From NCBI RefSeq assembly GCF_030580675.1, contig NZ_JAUQUB010000001.1:1612001-1676000 (forward strand): a stretch of 64,000 nt of DNA, written 5' to 3'. This DNA comes from Antiquaquibacter soli. Lineage in GTDB: Bacteria; Actinomycetota; Actinomycetes; Actinomycetales; Microbacteriaceae. The stretch's first letter is position 1; each line of letters begins with the position of its first letter. Below, piece by piece: positions 38,996 to 47,790 of this stretch. The position numbers were made by a program, and so were the translations under genes. The notes under the pieces were generated by a model. It made no database searches and was not told the DNA's origin. It was given only the letters and a program-made list of their open reading frames with translations.

Positions 38996-39457
38996 CTACC
39001 GTCGTCGCTCGTCGAGGGCGAACCCGACGAGGATGTCGCGCTGGATGCCGAACATCTCGCGCTCCTCTTCGGGCTCGGCGTGGTCGAAGCCCAGCAGGTG
39101 GAGGATGCCGTGTGTCGTCAGCAGCAGCATCTCCTCGAGGGGAGAGTGACCCGCCGCCTCTGCCTGCGAGATCGCCACCTGCGGGCACACCACGATGTCG
39201 CCCAGCAGTCCCGCGGGCGTCGGGTCGTCCTCGGTCCCGGGTCGCAGCTCGTCCATCGGGAAGCTCAAGACGTCCGTCGGGCCCGGCTCGTCCATCCACT
39301 GCACGTGGAGCTGCTCCATCGCGGCCTCGTCGACGAACACGATCGCGAGGTCGGCGTCGGGATGCACGTGCAACTGGTCGAGCGCGTACACCGCGAGGCG
39401 CTGGATCGCTGCCTCGTCGACGTCGACACCCGACTCGTTGTTGAGCTCGATCGACAC
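38996..39457 (-). CDS. ybeY: Endoribonuclease YbeY (rRNA maturation)
   Basis: A 153-residue zinc enzyme. The UPF0054 signature HGILHLLGFDH supplies the three metal-binding histidines, preceded by TDVLSFPMDE. YbeY takes part in 16S rRNA 3'-end maturation and ribosome quality control with Era, encoded two genes downstream. It follows phoH by 3 bases, so the genes are translationally linked. The length is normal for the family. Confidence 0.95.
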   Translation of the reverse strand: MSIELNNESGVDVDEAAIQRLAVYALDQLHVHPDADLAIVFVDEAAMEQLHVQWMDEPGPTDVLSFPMDELRPGTEDDPTPAGLLGDIVVCPQVAISQAEAAGHSPLEEMLLLTTHGILHLLGFDHAEPEEEREMFGIQRDILVGFALDERRR

Positions 39458-39460
39458 GGT

Positions 39461-40495
39461 CTACCTCCGGTTCTTCCGGCCGGCCGGCCGCGATTTCTCG
39501 CCGCGCTCGAACTTCTCGAGCTGCTTCTGCGCGTCGTACTTCGTGTAGGCGTCGACGATCTGGCCGACGAGCGAGTGGCGTACGACATCCTCGCTCGTCA
39601 GTCGGGCGAAATAGATGTCGTCGATGCCGGCGAGCACCTTCGTCACGAGCTGGAGCCCGCTCGCACCCGCGGGGAGGTCGACCTGGGTGATGTCGCCCGT
39701 GACCACCATGCGCGACCCGAAACCGAGCCGGGTGAGGAACATCTTCATCTGCTCGGGAGTGGTGTTCTGCGCCTCATCGAGAACGACGAACGAGTTGTTG
39801 AGGGTGCGGCCCCGCATGTAGGCGAGCGGAGCGACTTCGACGGTGCCGCTCGCGAGCAGCTTCGGCACGAGCTCCGGATCCATCATCTCGTTGAGCGCGT
39901 CGTAGAGCGGACGCAGGTAGGGGTCGATCTTGTCGGTCAGCGTGCCGGGGAGGAATCCCAACCGCTCCCCCGCCTCGATGGCGGGTCGGCTGAGGATGAT
40001 GCGGTCGACCTCCTTGCGCTGCAGCGCCTGCACCGCCTTCGCCATCGCCAGGTAGGTCTTGCCGGTTCCCGCCGGGCCGATTCCGAACACGATCGTGTTC
40101 TGATCGATCGCGTCGACATAGTTCTTCTGACCGAGAGTCTTCGGGCGGATGCTCTTTCCGCGGCTCGTGAGGATCGCCTGGCTCAACAGCTCCGCGGGAC
40201 TGCCGGAGCCCGAGCCGAGGATGCGCGCGGAGGAGGCGACCTCGACCGGGCCGAGGTCTGCGCCGCTGCGGACGAGTTGCACGAGCTCGTCGACGAGAGC
40301 GCGCGCCGCGGCGACGTCCGAGGCGGGGCCGGACAGGGTGACGTGGTTGCCGCGCACGAGGACGTCGACGCCGGGATGCTGCTTCTCGATGGTCGACAGC
40401 AACCGGTCCTGGGGACCGAGAAGCCTCACCATCGCGACGCCGTCGACCTCGATCTCGATCGAGACGGACTCGGCGGGGGAATCGCTAGTGGCCAA
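39461..40495 (-). CDS. phoH: PhoH-family ATPase (PhoL type)
   Basis: A 344-residue P-loop ATPase. The PhoH core has Walker A GPAGTGKTYLA, the RPAIEAGERLGFLPG block, Walker B FVVLDEAQN and the TGDITQVDLP motif. A KH-like N-terminal segment precedes it (VDVLVRGNHVTLSG). PhoH/YbeY neighbours act in RNA metabolism. Its 5' end overlaps the HIT gene's 3' end by 11 bases. Confidence 0.93.
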   Translation of the reverse strand: MATSDSPAESVSIEIEVDGVAMVRLLGPQDRLLSTIEKQHPGVDVLVRGNHVTLSGPASDVAAARALVDELVQLVRSGADLGPVEVASSARILGSGSGSPAELLSQAILTSRGKSIRPKTLGQKNYVDAIDQNTIVFGIGPAGTGKTYLAMAKAVQALQRKEVDRIILSRPAIEAGERLGFLPGTLTDKIDPYLRPLYDALNEMMDPELVPKLLASGTVEVAPLAYMRGRTLNNSFVVLDEAQNTTPEQMKMFLTRLGFGSRMVVTGDITQVDLPAGASGLQLVTKVLAGIDDIYFARLTSEDVVRHSLVGQIVDAYTKYDAQKQLEKFERGEKSRPAGRKNRR

Positions 40496-40835
40496 GAGTG
40501 CCTTCCGTCAGGCCGCCCGCAAGAACGTGGGCGTGAACGTGGAACACGGTCTGGCCCGCTCCGGCCCCCGTGTTGAAGATGAGCCGGTAGTCGCCGTCGG
40601 CGTGCTCGTCGGCAAGTGCCTGAGCCACAGCGACGAGCTGGGCCAGGAGCTGCGGGTCGCCTGCGGCGAGCTCAGTGACCGTGCGGTACTCCTCGGTCTT
40701 GGGGACGACGAGGAGGTGGACGGGCGCCTGCGGAGCGATGTCGCGGAACGCGATGACGGCGTCGTTCTCGTAGACGATCTCGGCAGGAATCTCCCTCGAG
40801 ACGATGCGCGAGAAGATCGAGGGCGAGTCGGACAT
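40485..40835 (-). CDS. HIT-family (histidine triad) nucleotide-binding protein
   Basis: A 116-residue protein of the HINT branch. The triad is HVHAHVLAG, preceded by GQTVF; the N-terminal block FSRIVSREIPAEIVYEND is characteristic. HINT proteins hydrolyse purine nucleoside phosphoramidates such as AMP-lysine. The ATG at 40833-40835 gives the family-typical MSDSPSIFSRI start. It lies 14 bases after rsmE in the same unit. Confidence 0.93.
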   Translation of the reverse strand: MSDSPSIFSRIVSREIPAEIVYENDAVIAFRDIAPQAPVHLLVVPKTEEYRTVTELAAGDPQLLAQLVAVAQALADEHADGDYRLIFNTGAGAGQTVFHVHAHVLAGGLTEGTLGH

Positions 40836-40849
40836 GGACTCCAGTTTAG

Positions 40850-41578
40850 TTACCAGCGCCCGAGAACCCCATTGAGCACGGCGATCGCCGCAGGGCCGGC
40901 CGTCGAGGTGCGCAGCACCTCCGGGCCCAGCCGGACGGGCTCCGCGCCCGCGGCGACGAGCTGCTCCAACTCCTGCGGGGAGACGCCGCCCTCCGGTCCG
41001 ACGACGACGAGGAGGTCGCGGCCGTCGGGCTCGAGAGCCGTGAGCGGCTGCAGCGCGGTGGGCTCGAGCACGAGCATCCGAGCGCCCGACGCGAGCGAAG
41101 CGAGCTGCTTCGTCGAGACGAGGTCGAGCACATCGGGGATCCACGGGCGCAACGACTGCTTGCTCGCCTCCCGGACGATCGCCGCCCAGCGGTCGCGGCC
41201 CTTGGCCACCTTCGAGCCCTCCCACCGGGAGATGCTGCGCGCCGCCTGCCAGGGCACGACGCCGTCGACGCCCAGCTCGGTTGCCGCCTGCACCGCGAGC
41301 TCGTCGCGGTCGGCCTTCGCGAGCGCCTGCACGAGGAACAACGCGGGATCGCGGCGGGGATGCTCGAGAACCGACCCCACCTCGAGAACGAGCTCGGCGT
41401 GCTCCGCCGAGACGACCGACCCCGTCACGACGAGTCCCGCCCCATTGCCGATCGTGAGCTCTTCGCCGACGCCGATGCGGCTCACCGTCACCGCGTGGCG
41501 CGCCTCCGCGCCCGTCACCGACACCCGGTCGCCGGGCGCGGCCGACTCGAGGTGCTCGACGAGGTAGAAGTGCGCCAC
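40850..41578 (-). CDS. rsmE: 16S rRNA m3U1498 methyltransferase
   Basis: A 242-residue SPOUT methyltransferase. An N-terminal PUA-like domain (HLESAAPGDRVSVTGAEARH) is followed by the knotted domain with LLVVVGPEGGVSPQELEQL and the SAM-binding end LRTSTAGPAAIAVLN. It methylates U1498 in the decoding centre. The start is GTG; it follows dnaJ with a 3-base gap. Confidence 0.94.
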   Translation of the reverse strand: MAHFYLVEHLESAAPGDRVSVTGAEARHAVTVSRIGVGEELTIGNGAGLVVTGSVVSAEHAELVLEVGSVLEHPRRDPALFLVQALAKADRDELAVQAATELGVDGVVPWQAARSISRWEGSKVAKGRDRWAAIVREASKQSLRPWIPDVLDLVSTKQLASLASGARMLVLEPTALQPLTALEPDGRDLLVVVGPEGGVSPQELEQLVAAGAEPVRLGPEVLRTSTAGPAAIAVLNGVLGRW

Positions 41579-41581
41579 GCG

Positions 41582-42682
41582 CTAGAGGCCCAGGAAGCGG
41601 TCGCGCAGCTTCGCGAAGAGTCCCTGCTGGAACTGGGCGAAGTGCGGGGGCTGGTTCTTGCGGGAGGCCGCGAGCTGACGCACGAGTTCCTGCTCCTTGC
41701 CGGAGAGCTTGACCGGAGTGACGACCTGGACCCCGATGCGCAGGTCGCCGCGGCCGCTGCCCCGGAGGCGGGTCACACCGCGGTCCTTGATCGTCAGCAC
41801 CTCGGCGCTCTGCGTGCCGGGGCGGATCTCGACCTGGACATCGCCGTCCAGGCCCTTGAGAGTCGTGGTCGTTCCCAGGATCGCATCGGTCATCTGCACC
41901 TCGACGGTCGCGAGGAGGTCGTCTCCCTGGCGGCTGAACACGTCATGATGGCGGACCTTGATCTCGAGGAACAGGTCGCCCGCCGGACCGCCCGCGGGGC
42001 CCACCTCGCCCTGCCCGGGCATCTGAAGTCGCAGGCCCGTGTCGACACCGGCGGGGATGTCCACAGGGATCGAACGCGTCGCGCGGACGCGGCCCTGGCC
42101 CGCGCAGGTCGGGCAGGGGTTCGGGATGATCGTGCCGTAGCCGCGGCACGTCCCGCACGGGTTCGAGGTCATGACGTTGCCGAGCAGCGAGCGCATCGTG
42201 CGCTGGATCTGCCCCGTGCCGCCGCAGATGTCGCAGCGCACCGGGGCGGTGCCGGGGGCGCAGCACGAGCCCTCGCACGTGCCGCACACCACAGCCGTGT
42301 TGACCTCGACCTCGCGAGTCGTGCCGAAGATGACCTCGTCGAGGTCGACCTCCACGCGCACGAGTCCGTCCTGTCCGCGCTCGCGCCGCGACCGGGGACC
42401 CGTCGTGCGCTGGCCCGCCCCGAAGAACGTCTCGAAGATGTCCCCGAAGCCGCCGAAGTTGCCGCCCCCGAAGCCCGGCTGCGGGCCGAGGTCGTACTGC
42501 TGGCGCTCGTGCGGATCGCTCAGCACGTCATAGGCGTGCGTCACGAGCTTGAAGCGCTCGGATGCCTCGGCACTCGGGTTCACGTCCGGGTGCAGCTCGC
42601 GCGCGAGCCTGCGGTAGGCCTTCTTGATGTCTTCGGCGCTCGCGTTGCGATCAACGCCGAGCACCTCGTAGTGGTCGGGCAC
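41582..42682 (-). CDS. dnaJ: Chaperone protein DnaJ
   Basis: A 366-residue type I J-protein, cochaperone of DnaK. It has the J-domain with HPD ([13 protein letters not shown]), a short G/F region ([13 protein letters not shown]), and four zinc-binding CxxCxGxG-type repeats ([32 protein letters not shown]; the first is degenerate). The substrate-binding domains follow. It sits 25 bases after hrcA, under the CIRCE operator. A second dnaJ near dnaK elsewhere is usual for the phylum. Confidence 0.95.
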   Translation of the reverse strand: MPDHYEVLGVDRNASAEDIKKAYRRLARELHPDVNPSAEASERFKLVTHAYDVLSDPHERQQYDLGPQPGFGGGNFGGFGDIFETFFGAGQRTTGPRSRRERGQDGLVRVEVDLDEVIFGTTREVEVNTAVVCGTCEGSCCAPGTAPVRCDICGGTGQIQRTMRSLLGNVMTSNPCGTCRGYGTIIPNPCPTCAGQGRVRATRSIPVDIPAGVDTGLRLQMPGQGEVGPAGGPAGDLFLEIKVRHHDVFSRQGDDLLATVEVQMTDAILGTTTTLKGLDGDVQVEIRPGTQSAEVLTIKDRGVTRLRGSGRGDLRIGVQVVTPVKLSGKEQELVRQLAASRKNQPPHFAQFQQGLFAKLRDRFLGL

Positions 42683-42707
42683 GGGTGTCCTGTCTGCTGC
42701 TTTCTGG

Positions 42708-43730
42708 CTAGGCGTCGCCGAGCACGCGCGAGAGGTAGCGCGCTACCGCTCGGACGGCGGCCATGTTGTTCGAATAGTCCATGCGGGTCGGGCCGAGCAC
42801 GCCGAGGCGCGCGACGCTGCCGCCGGGCGAGGAGTATCCGCTCGTGACGACGGAGGTCTCCCCCAAGCCGAATCCCTCGTTCTCGCGGCCGATCCGGGCG
42901 GAAACGCCGCCCGGATCGACCTCCATCTCGGCGAAGAGGCGCAGCAGGGCGACCTGCTCCTCGATCGCCTCGAGCACCGGGTAGATACTGCCGGTGAAGT
43001 CCTGCTCCGTGCGGGCGAGGTTCGCAGCGCCCGCCATGACGAGCTTGTCCTGGCGGTTGGCGAGCACCTGCTCGGTGAGGGCGGTCGCGATCTCGGCGAC
43101 GAGACTGCGGCGCTCGGGGGGGAAGTCCTCGGCGAGGGTCGAGAGGCGAGCCGCGGCATCCGACAGCCCCGCCCCGCCCAGCGCGGCGTTGATCCGGGCG
43201 CGAACGTCGGCGAGCACCGACTCGTCCGCCGGGGCGGAGAGGTCGACCTGGCGCTGCTCCACTCGGCCGGAGTCGGTGATGACGACGGTCATGACGCGCG
43301 TCGGGGTCAGCGGTACGAGCTCGATGTGCCGCACTCGCGAGGTCGCGAGGGAGGGGTATTGGACGAGCGCCACCTGATTGGTGAGCTGCGACAGCAGACG
43401 GACGGTGCGGGCGAGCACGTCGTCCAGATCGGCCGACTGGCCGAGGAAGGTTTCGATCGCGTGGCGCTGCGCCGCGCTCAGCGGGCGCAGGTCGGCCAGC
43501 TGGTCCACGAAAACCCGGTACCCCTTGTCGGTCGGCACGCGCCCCGACGAGGTGTGGGGAGCGGCGATGAGCTCCTCGTCCTCCAGAAGCGCCATGTCGT
43601 TGCGGATCGTGGCCGCCGATACGCCGAAGGAGTGGCGCTCCACGATCGACTTCGAGCCCACTGGTTCGCGCGACGCGACGTAGTCCTGCACGATGACGCG
43701 CAGCACCTCGAGGCCGCGTTCCGAGACCAT
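42708..43730 (-). CDS. hrcA: Heat-inducible transcription repressor HrcA
   Basis: A 340-residue repressor: N-terminal winged helix ([42 protein letters not shown]) and a GAF-like domain with a conserved C-terminal end ([25 protein letters not shown]). It binds CIRCE elements and is kept active by GroEL. The ATG at 43728-43730 has AGGAAGG 8 bases upstream; the longer open frame would run through the CIRCE element found at 43747-43773. Confidence 0.95.
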   Translation of the reverse strand: MVSERGLEVLRVIVQDYVASREPVGSKSIVERHSFGVSAATIRNDMALLEDEELIAAPHTSSGRVPTDKGYRVFVDQLADLRPLSAAQRHAIETFLGQSADLDDVLARTVRLLSQLTNQVALVQYPSLATSRVRHIELVPLTPTRVMTVVITDSGRVEQRQVDLSAPADESVLADVRARINAALGGAGLSDAAARLSTLAEDFPPERRSLVAEIATALTEQVLANRQDKLVMAGAANLARTEQDFTGSIYPVLEAIEEQVALLRLFAEMEVDPGGVSARIGRENEGFGLGETSVVTSGYSSPGGSVARLGVLGPTRMDYSNNMAAVRAVARYLSRVLGDA

Positions 43731-43746
43731 GTCCACCGCCTTCCTG

Positions 43747-43778
43747 CTAGCACTCCGCCGCTGTGACTGCCAATTGTA
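43747..43778 (-). promoter_or_regulatory. CIRCE operator and -10 box of the hrcA operon
   Basis: Half-sites CTAGCACTC (43747-43755) and GACTGCCAA (43765-43773) flank exactly 9 bases, matching 8 of 9 and 7 of 9 positions of the CIRCE consensus. A TACAAT -10 box (43773-43778, minus strand) abuts it, so bound HrcA would cover the start point. HrcA therefore most likely represses its own operon, including dnaJ. Confidence 0.8.
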
Positions 43779-43892
43779 CTCGTCGCGCGATTGCAACCCC
43801 ATTGCACGGCCCGGCGAGGCGTTGCACGCAATATCGGCATAGCGCTACCTTGTGCGTTACACCCTCGTTATCCGGAAAGGCAACGAACTCCC

Positions 43893-44291
43893 ATGACCGA
43901 ACAGACCCCTCCGCCCGCTGCCCCGCAGCCGGCTGCTCCCCTCACCACCGCTGAGGACAACCAGTGGGCCTCGTTCGCCCACCTCGGCGGCATCCTCGGG
44001 TTCCTCCCCGCACTCATCATCTGGCTCGTCTTCAAGGACCGTGGCTCCTTCACGAACGTCGAGGCCAAGGAGGCGCTGAACTTCCAGATCACCGTGGCGA
44101 TCGCGCAGGTGGCCGTGTTCATCGTCAACTCGATCCTCATCGCGGTCACCCTCGGCTTCTGGGGCTTCATCTCCTGGCTCTTCCCGCTCGCCGTGTGGGT
44201 CATCAGCCTCATCTGGTCGATCCAGGGCTTCCTCAAGGCGAAGGACGGCAACCACTACCGCTACCCCTTCGCGCTGCGCCTCATCAAGTAA
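43893..44291 (+). CDS. DUF4870-family membrane protein (first of a tandem pair)
   Basis: A 132-residue protein. A Pro/Ala/Thr-rich N-terminus (about 1-28) precedes three to four helices with the family signature WASFAHLGGILGFLPALIIWLVFKDRG and EALNFQI. Function is unknown. The ATG at 43893 has GGAAAGG upstream. It is divergent from hrcA across a short promoter region and ends at a strong hairpin before a related gene. The pair probably arose by duplication. Confidence 0.8.
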   Translation: MTEQTPPPAAPQPAAPLTTAEDNQWASFAHLGGILGFLPALIIWLVFKDRGSFTNVEAKEALNFQITVAIAQVAVFIVNSILIAVTLGFWGFISWLFPLAVWVISLIWSIQGFLKAKDGNHYRYPFALRLIK

Positions 44292-44308
44292 TCGCGCGGA
44301 CTTCTGGC

Positions 44309-44335
44309 GTGCCCGGTACCGCTGGTACCGGGCAC
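44309..44335 (+). terminator. Hairpin between the two DUF4870 genes
   Basis: A perfect 12-bp stem (GTGCCCGGTACC and its complement) with a 3-base loop, followed by GTTGCTTT, fits a rho-independent terminator for the first gene. The second gene therefore probably has its own promoter, or is reached only by read-through. Confidence 0.8.
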
Positions 44336-44352
44336 GTTGCTTTAATGACGGC

Positions 44353-44727
44353 ATGTCTGAATCCACGCCTCCTCCCGTCAACCCGTACGAGACCGTCCAG
44401 CCGCTCAGCCCGAGCGACGAGAAGCTCTGGGCCACGCTCATCCACATCGGCGGCATCCTGTTCGGATTCCTGCCCGCGCTCATCGGCTACCTCGTGCTCA
44501 AGGACCGCGGCCCGTTCATCCGCCAGCACACGGCGACCGCCCTCAACTTCCAGCTCACGATGCTCATCGCCTCGGCGGTCGGCGGGATCACGGCGATCCT
44601 GCTGATCGGCTTCGTGATCCTCCTCGCCGTGGCGGTCGTCATCGTGGTCTTCAGCATCATGGCCGCGATCGCCGCCAACAACGGGCAGGCGTACACCTAC
44701 CCGCTGACCATCAAGTTCGTCAGCTAG
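44353..44727 (+). CDS. DUF4870-family membrane protein (second of a tandem pair)
   Basis: A 124-residue paralogue of the preceding gene: Pro/Thr-rich N-terminus, then LWATLIHIGGILFGFLPALIGYLVLKDRG and TALNFQLT, and further helices ending YTYPLTIKFVS. Function is unknown. The stop TAG lies in a CTAG that also contains the stop codon of hemW on the other strand, so the two genes converge with a 4-base overlap. Confidence 0.8.
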   Translation: MSESTPPPVNPYETVQPLSPSDEKLWATLIHIGGILFGFLPALIGYLVLKDRGPFIRQHTATALNFQLTMLIASAVGGITAILLIGFVILLAVAVVIVVFSIMAAIAANNGQAYTYPLTIKFVS

Positions 44728-45956
44728 TCGACCGACTCGGTCAGGCGCCGGACGACGGCGTCGGCCAGCAACCGCCCCCGCAGGGTCAGCTCGATCCGAC
44801 CCGCGAGGGCGGCTGCTCCGTTAACGAGCCCATCCGCGATGAGGCCGGCGACCGCCGTGCGCGCGGTCGGATCCAGCCCGGCGATGGGCAGACCCTCGCG
44901 GATGCGCGAGCGCAGGAGCACGGACTCCACGTAGCGCGTGCGCTCGTCCAGCGACTCCCGACCCGCGGCGGGCGACTCTCCCGCGACGATGCGGTCTGCG
45001 TAGGCCGCGGGGTGCTTGACGTTCCACCACCGCACTCCCCCGACGTGGCTGTGGGCGCCCGGACCGACGCCCCACCAGTCGTGGCCCTGCCAGTAGGCGA
45101 GGTTGTGGCGGGACGCGTGCGAGTCCTCCTGAGCCCAGTTGGAGACCTCGTACCAGTAGAAGCCGGCGGCGCCGAGCAGCTCGTCGGCGAGCTCGTACAT
45201 GTCGGCCTGCAGGTCGTCGTCGGGCATCTCCAGCTCGCCGCGGCGGATCCGCGAGGCGAGCTTCGTGCCTTCCTCGACGATGAGGGCGTACGCCGACAGG
45301 TGGTCGGGTCGTTGGGCGAGCGCCTGCTCGAGCGAGACGCGCCAGTCGTCGAGCGACTCGCCCGGAGTGCCGTAGATGAGGTCGAGGGAGACGTCGAGCC
45401 CGGCATCCCGAGCCCACTGCACGACGAGCGGGATTCGCTCGGGGTCATGGGTGCGGTCGAGCGTCGCGAGCACGTGCGGCACCGCGGACTGCATGCCGAA
45501 GGACACACGCGTGAAGCCCGCGGCAGCGAGGTCCGCGAGGTACCGGGCGTCCACCGAGTCCGGGTTCGCCTCCGTCGTCACCTCGGCGCCCGGTTCGAGC
45601 CCCCACGTGTCGACGACGGCGGAGAGCATCCGGGTCAGGTCCGCCGCGGGCAGCAGCGTGGGCGTGCCGCCACCGAAGAAGACGGTGGATGCCCGCCGCG
45701 CCGGCACCTCGGCCCGCTCGAGCACTCCGGCCGCGAGCGCGACCTCTGCCACCGCCTGGCTCGCGTAGTCGGAGCGCTTCGCCCCACGCAATTCGTCGGC
45801 GGTGTACGTGTTGAAGTCGCAGTACCCGCAGCGCACTCGGCAGAACGGCACGTGCAGGTACACGCCGAAGTGGCGGTGCTCGGCGCCGTCGGCGACCGAG
45901 GCGGGCAGCGCGCCGTCGCGGGGTGCCGGGTCGCCGAGAGGGAGGGCTCCCGGCAT
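44724..45956 (-). CDS. hemW: Heme chaperone HemW (radical SAM, CPO3-like)
   Basis: A 410-residue radical SAM protein. The 4Fe-4S motif is CRVRCGYC (CxxxCxxC) after YLHVPF, then FFGGGTPTLL and the HemN-type C-terminal domain (GVGPGAHSHVG). HemW inserts heme into respiratory enzymes; it lacks features that would make it a true coproporphyrinogen oxidase (family knowledge). The ATG shares one base with the stop of the upstream F420-type gene. Confidence 0.92.
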   Translation of the reverse strand: MPGALPLGDPAPRDGALPASVADGAEHRHFGVYLHVPFCRVRCGYCDFNTYTADELRGAKRSDYASQAVAEVALAAGVLERAEVPARRASTVFFGGGTPTLLPAADLTRMLSAVVDTWGLEPGAEVTTEANPDSVDARYLADLAAAGFTRVSFGMQSAVPHVLATLDRTHDPERIPLVVQWARDAGLDVSLDLIYGTPGESLDDWRVSLEQALAQRPDHLSAYALIVEEGTKLASRIRRGELEMPDDDLQADMYELADELLGAAGFYWYEVSNWAQEDSHASRHNLAYWQGHDWWGVGPGAHSHVGGVRWWNVKHPAAYADRIVAGESPAAGRESLDERTRYVESVLLRSRIREGLPIAGLDPTARTAVAGLIADGLVNGAAALAGRIELTLRGRLLADAVVRRLTESVD

Positions 45957-46426
45957 CAGCGCGGCTCCAGGTGGAAGACCCGGATGTCGCGGTGCGCCGT
46001 CTTCTCGTAGTCGCGGTAGTGCGGCCACTGCTCCTCGAGCGCGGGCCACGTCGCTTCCCGTTCCGCGGGCGGCAGGAGCCGCGCGCGCACCGGGATGAGA
46101 CGACGGCGGTAGTGGACCTCGGCCTCCGGGTTCGCGATCAGATTGCCGCTCCAGGCCGGGTGCTTCTCCAGACCGAAGTTGCTGCCGGCGATGAAGAAGG
46201 AGCCGTCGGCCTGCGGGAAGCACATCAGCGGGATCTCGCGGCGGATGCCCGTCTTCGCTCCGATCGTGTACAGGACGAGCGACGGGATCATCGGCGCCGA
46301 GAGCTTCCAACGCCCGCCCGAGACGTGGAAGAGGAACCGGTCGAGCGGCGTGATGAGGGGGCGCAGCACGTGGCGCGCGGGACTGCGCATCAGTGCCGCG
46401 GTGAAGGCTCGCACCGTGCGGTTCAT
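45956..46426 (-). CDS. Deazaflavin (F420)-dependent nitroreductase-family protein (DDN type)
   Basis: A 156-residue split-barrel protein. The DDN pattern is clear: LVLYTIGAKTGIRREIPLMCF, DGSFFIAGSNFGLEKHPAWSGNLIANPEAEV, and VRARLLPPAEREATWP. Members use cofactor F420 to reduce nitroimidazoles, quinones or unsaturated compounds; the native substrate is unknown. Presence suggests the host makes or takes up F420 (inference). It overlaps hemW by one base and is divergent from the HAD gene. Confidence 0.88.
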   Translation of the reverse strand: MNRTVRAFTAALMRSPARHVLRPLITPLDRFLFHVSGGRWKLSAPMIPSLVLYTIGAKTGIRREIPLMCFPQADGSFFIAGSNFGLEKHPAWSGNLIANPEAEVHYRRRLIPVRARLLPPAEREATWPALEEQWPHYRDYEKTAHRDIRVFHLEPR

Positions 46427-46453
46427 CCCCCCATTGTCCGCGACAATGGAGCG

Positions 46454-47137
46454 GTGAGCACATTCGTCCTCTGGGACATCGACGGCACCCTCATCTACAA
46501 CGGGCCGAAGGCGGGCACGCTGTACCTCGACTCGATCGAGCAGGTGACGGGCATCCGGCCGACGGTGCGTGTGGGCAGCCCGCACGGGATGACCGAGGGG
46601 CAGCTGCTCGCCGAGATCCTCAAGGTCAACGGCATCGATGTGGCGCTCGTGCCCGCCGTGTACGAGCGGCTCGAGGAGCTCTCGCTCGCCGAGCACGAGG
46701 CCGGGGCCCTGAGAGAGCGCTGCGTCGGCGTGGACGTCGCCCTCGCCGCGGTCGCCGAGCGGGGATGGCGCAATGCCCTGCTGACCGGCAACGGCCCGAA
46801 CCGCGCGCGCTACAAGGTGATCGCCGCGGGGATCGACGACTCCCTCTTCGACTGGGAGAACTCGTTCTTCGGCCACGAGTCCCCCACCCGGCACCACCTC
46901 ACGGCCGGCGCCCGGGAGAAGCTCGCGGACCGGGCCGCCGTGATCATCGGCGATACCCCGAAGGACGGCGAGGCCGCTGACAGTGCGGGCATCCCGTTCA
47001 TCGCCGTCGCGACCGGCGCGTACACCGCGGACGAGCTTCGCAAGTCGAGCGCATTGGTCGTCGTCGACGACTTCCAGAGCGGGCTCGACGACGTGCTCGA
47101 GGCGATCGCTACGGTTCGGGCACCGGCGCCGCGATAG
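46454..47137 (+). CDS. HAD-superfamily hydrolase (phosphoglycolate phosphatase-like)
   Basis: A 227-residue phosphatase. HAD motif I is LWDIDGTL with the nucleophile Asp, motif II NALLTGNGPNR, motif III Lys in RARYKVIAAG, and motif IV VIIGDTPKDGEAA. The helical cap lies at about 20-90. The substrate is unknown. The GTG at 46454 is the start; an ATG just upstream is in another frame and meets a stop at once. Its 3' end overlaps the DUF1990 gene by 29 bases on the opposite strand. Confidence 0.87.
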   Translation: MSTFVLWDIDGTLIYNGPKAGTLYLDSIEQVTGIRPTVRVGSPHGMTEGQLLAEILKVNGIDVALVPAVYERLEELSLAEHEAGALRERCVGVDVALAAVAERGWRNALLTGNGPNRARYKVIAAGIDDSLFDWENSFFGHESPTRHHLTAGAREKLADRAAVIIGDTPKDGEAADSAGIPFIAVATGAYTADELRKSSALVVVDDFQSGLDDVLEAIATVRAPAPR

Positions 47138-47780
47138 GCCCGGCGAGCGCCCTCAGGTAGCGGCGCGTGTAGTACTCCTGGAAGAGTCGCAGCACCGGGG
47201 CGAGCATCCACCAGAACCACGACGAGGGCCGGGAGATCGCGGTGATCGTCAGCCACACCGAGCCGTCCTCGGTCTGGTCGACGATGAACGACTCCTCGCC
47301 GGACTCGGGATGCCCCGGCAGCGTGCCGTACGCGAAGCCCTTGCGACTCGGCTCGTCTACGACGTACACGACCCGTGCGGGCGACTTGATGCCCCACAGG
47401 CCACCGAGGACCGGGATGACCAGGTAGGCCGTGTCGCCCGGCACGACGAACGGGGTGCCGTCGCTGCCGAACATCGCGCTCTCGCGCACAGCCGGGGCGA
47501 CGGGCGCGCCGTCGTCGTCGAACGCGAGAGGGCTGTAGGTCTGCTCGACGACCTCGCGAGGGGTCGACGTCAGCTCGACGCCGAAACCGCTGCGCTTCTG
47601 GATGCCCCACGACATCGTCTCCGCCCAGGCCCACTGGAAGCGGGCATCCCCGTGACCGATACGCGCGCGACGCGACATCGGTCGATAGCCGGCCGGCGGG
47701 TAGGCGAACAGATCGGGCGCCTGGGTGGCACCGACCGCCGCGTACGTGACGGGACGCTGCCACAGCTCCGGTTCGGCCAT
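47109..47780 (-). CDS. DUF1990-family protein
   Basis: A 223-residue protein that starts MAEPELWQRPVTYAAVGATQ. The DUF1990 fold is recognised by YRPMSRRARIGHGDARFQWAWAE, GHPESGEESFIVDQ and SRPSSWFWWMLAPVLRLFQ. Function is unknown; members resemble START-like lipid-binding folds. It is 10 bases downstream of the acyl-CoA dehydrogenase gene on the same strand, so the two may be co-transcribed. Confidence 0.8.
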   Translation of the reverse strand: MAEPELWQRPVTYAAVGATQAPDLFAYPPAGYRPMSRRARIGHGDARFQWAWAETMSWGIQKRSGFGVELTSTPREVVEQTYSPLAFDDDGAPVAPAVRESAMFGSDGTPFVVPGDTAYLVIPVLGGLWGIKSPARVVYVVDEPSRKGFAYGTLPGHPESGEESFIVDQTEDGSVWLTITAISRPSSWFWWMLAPVLRLFQEYYTRRYLRALAGPIAAPVPEP

Positions 47781-47790
47781 GGCACCGACC

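Noticed and set aside
43731-43802. 24-codon extension of hrcA
   Set aside because: It crosses the CIRCE element and the -10 box; the ATG at 43730 has a good ribosome binding site.
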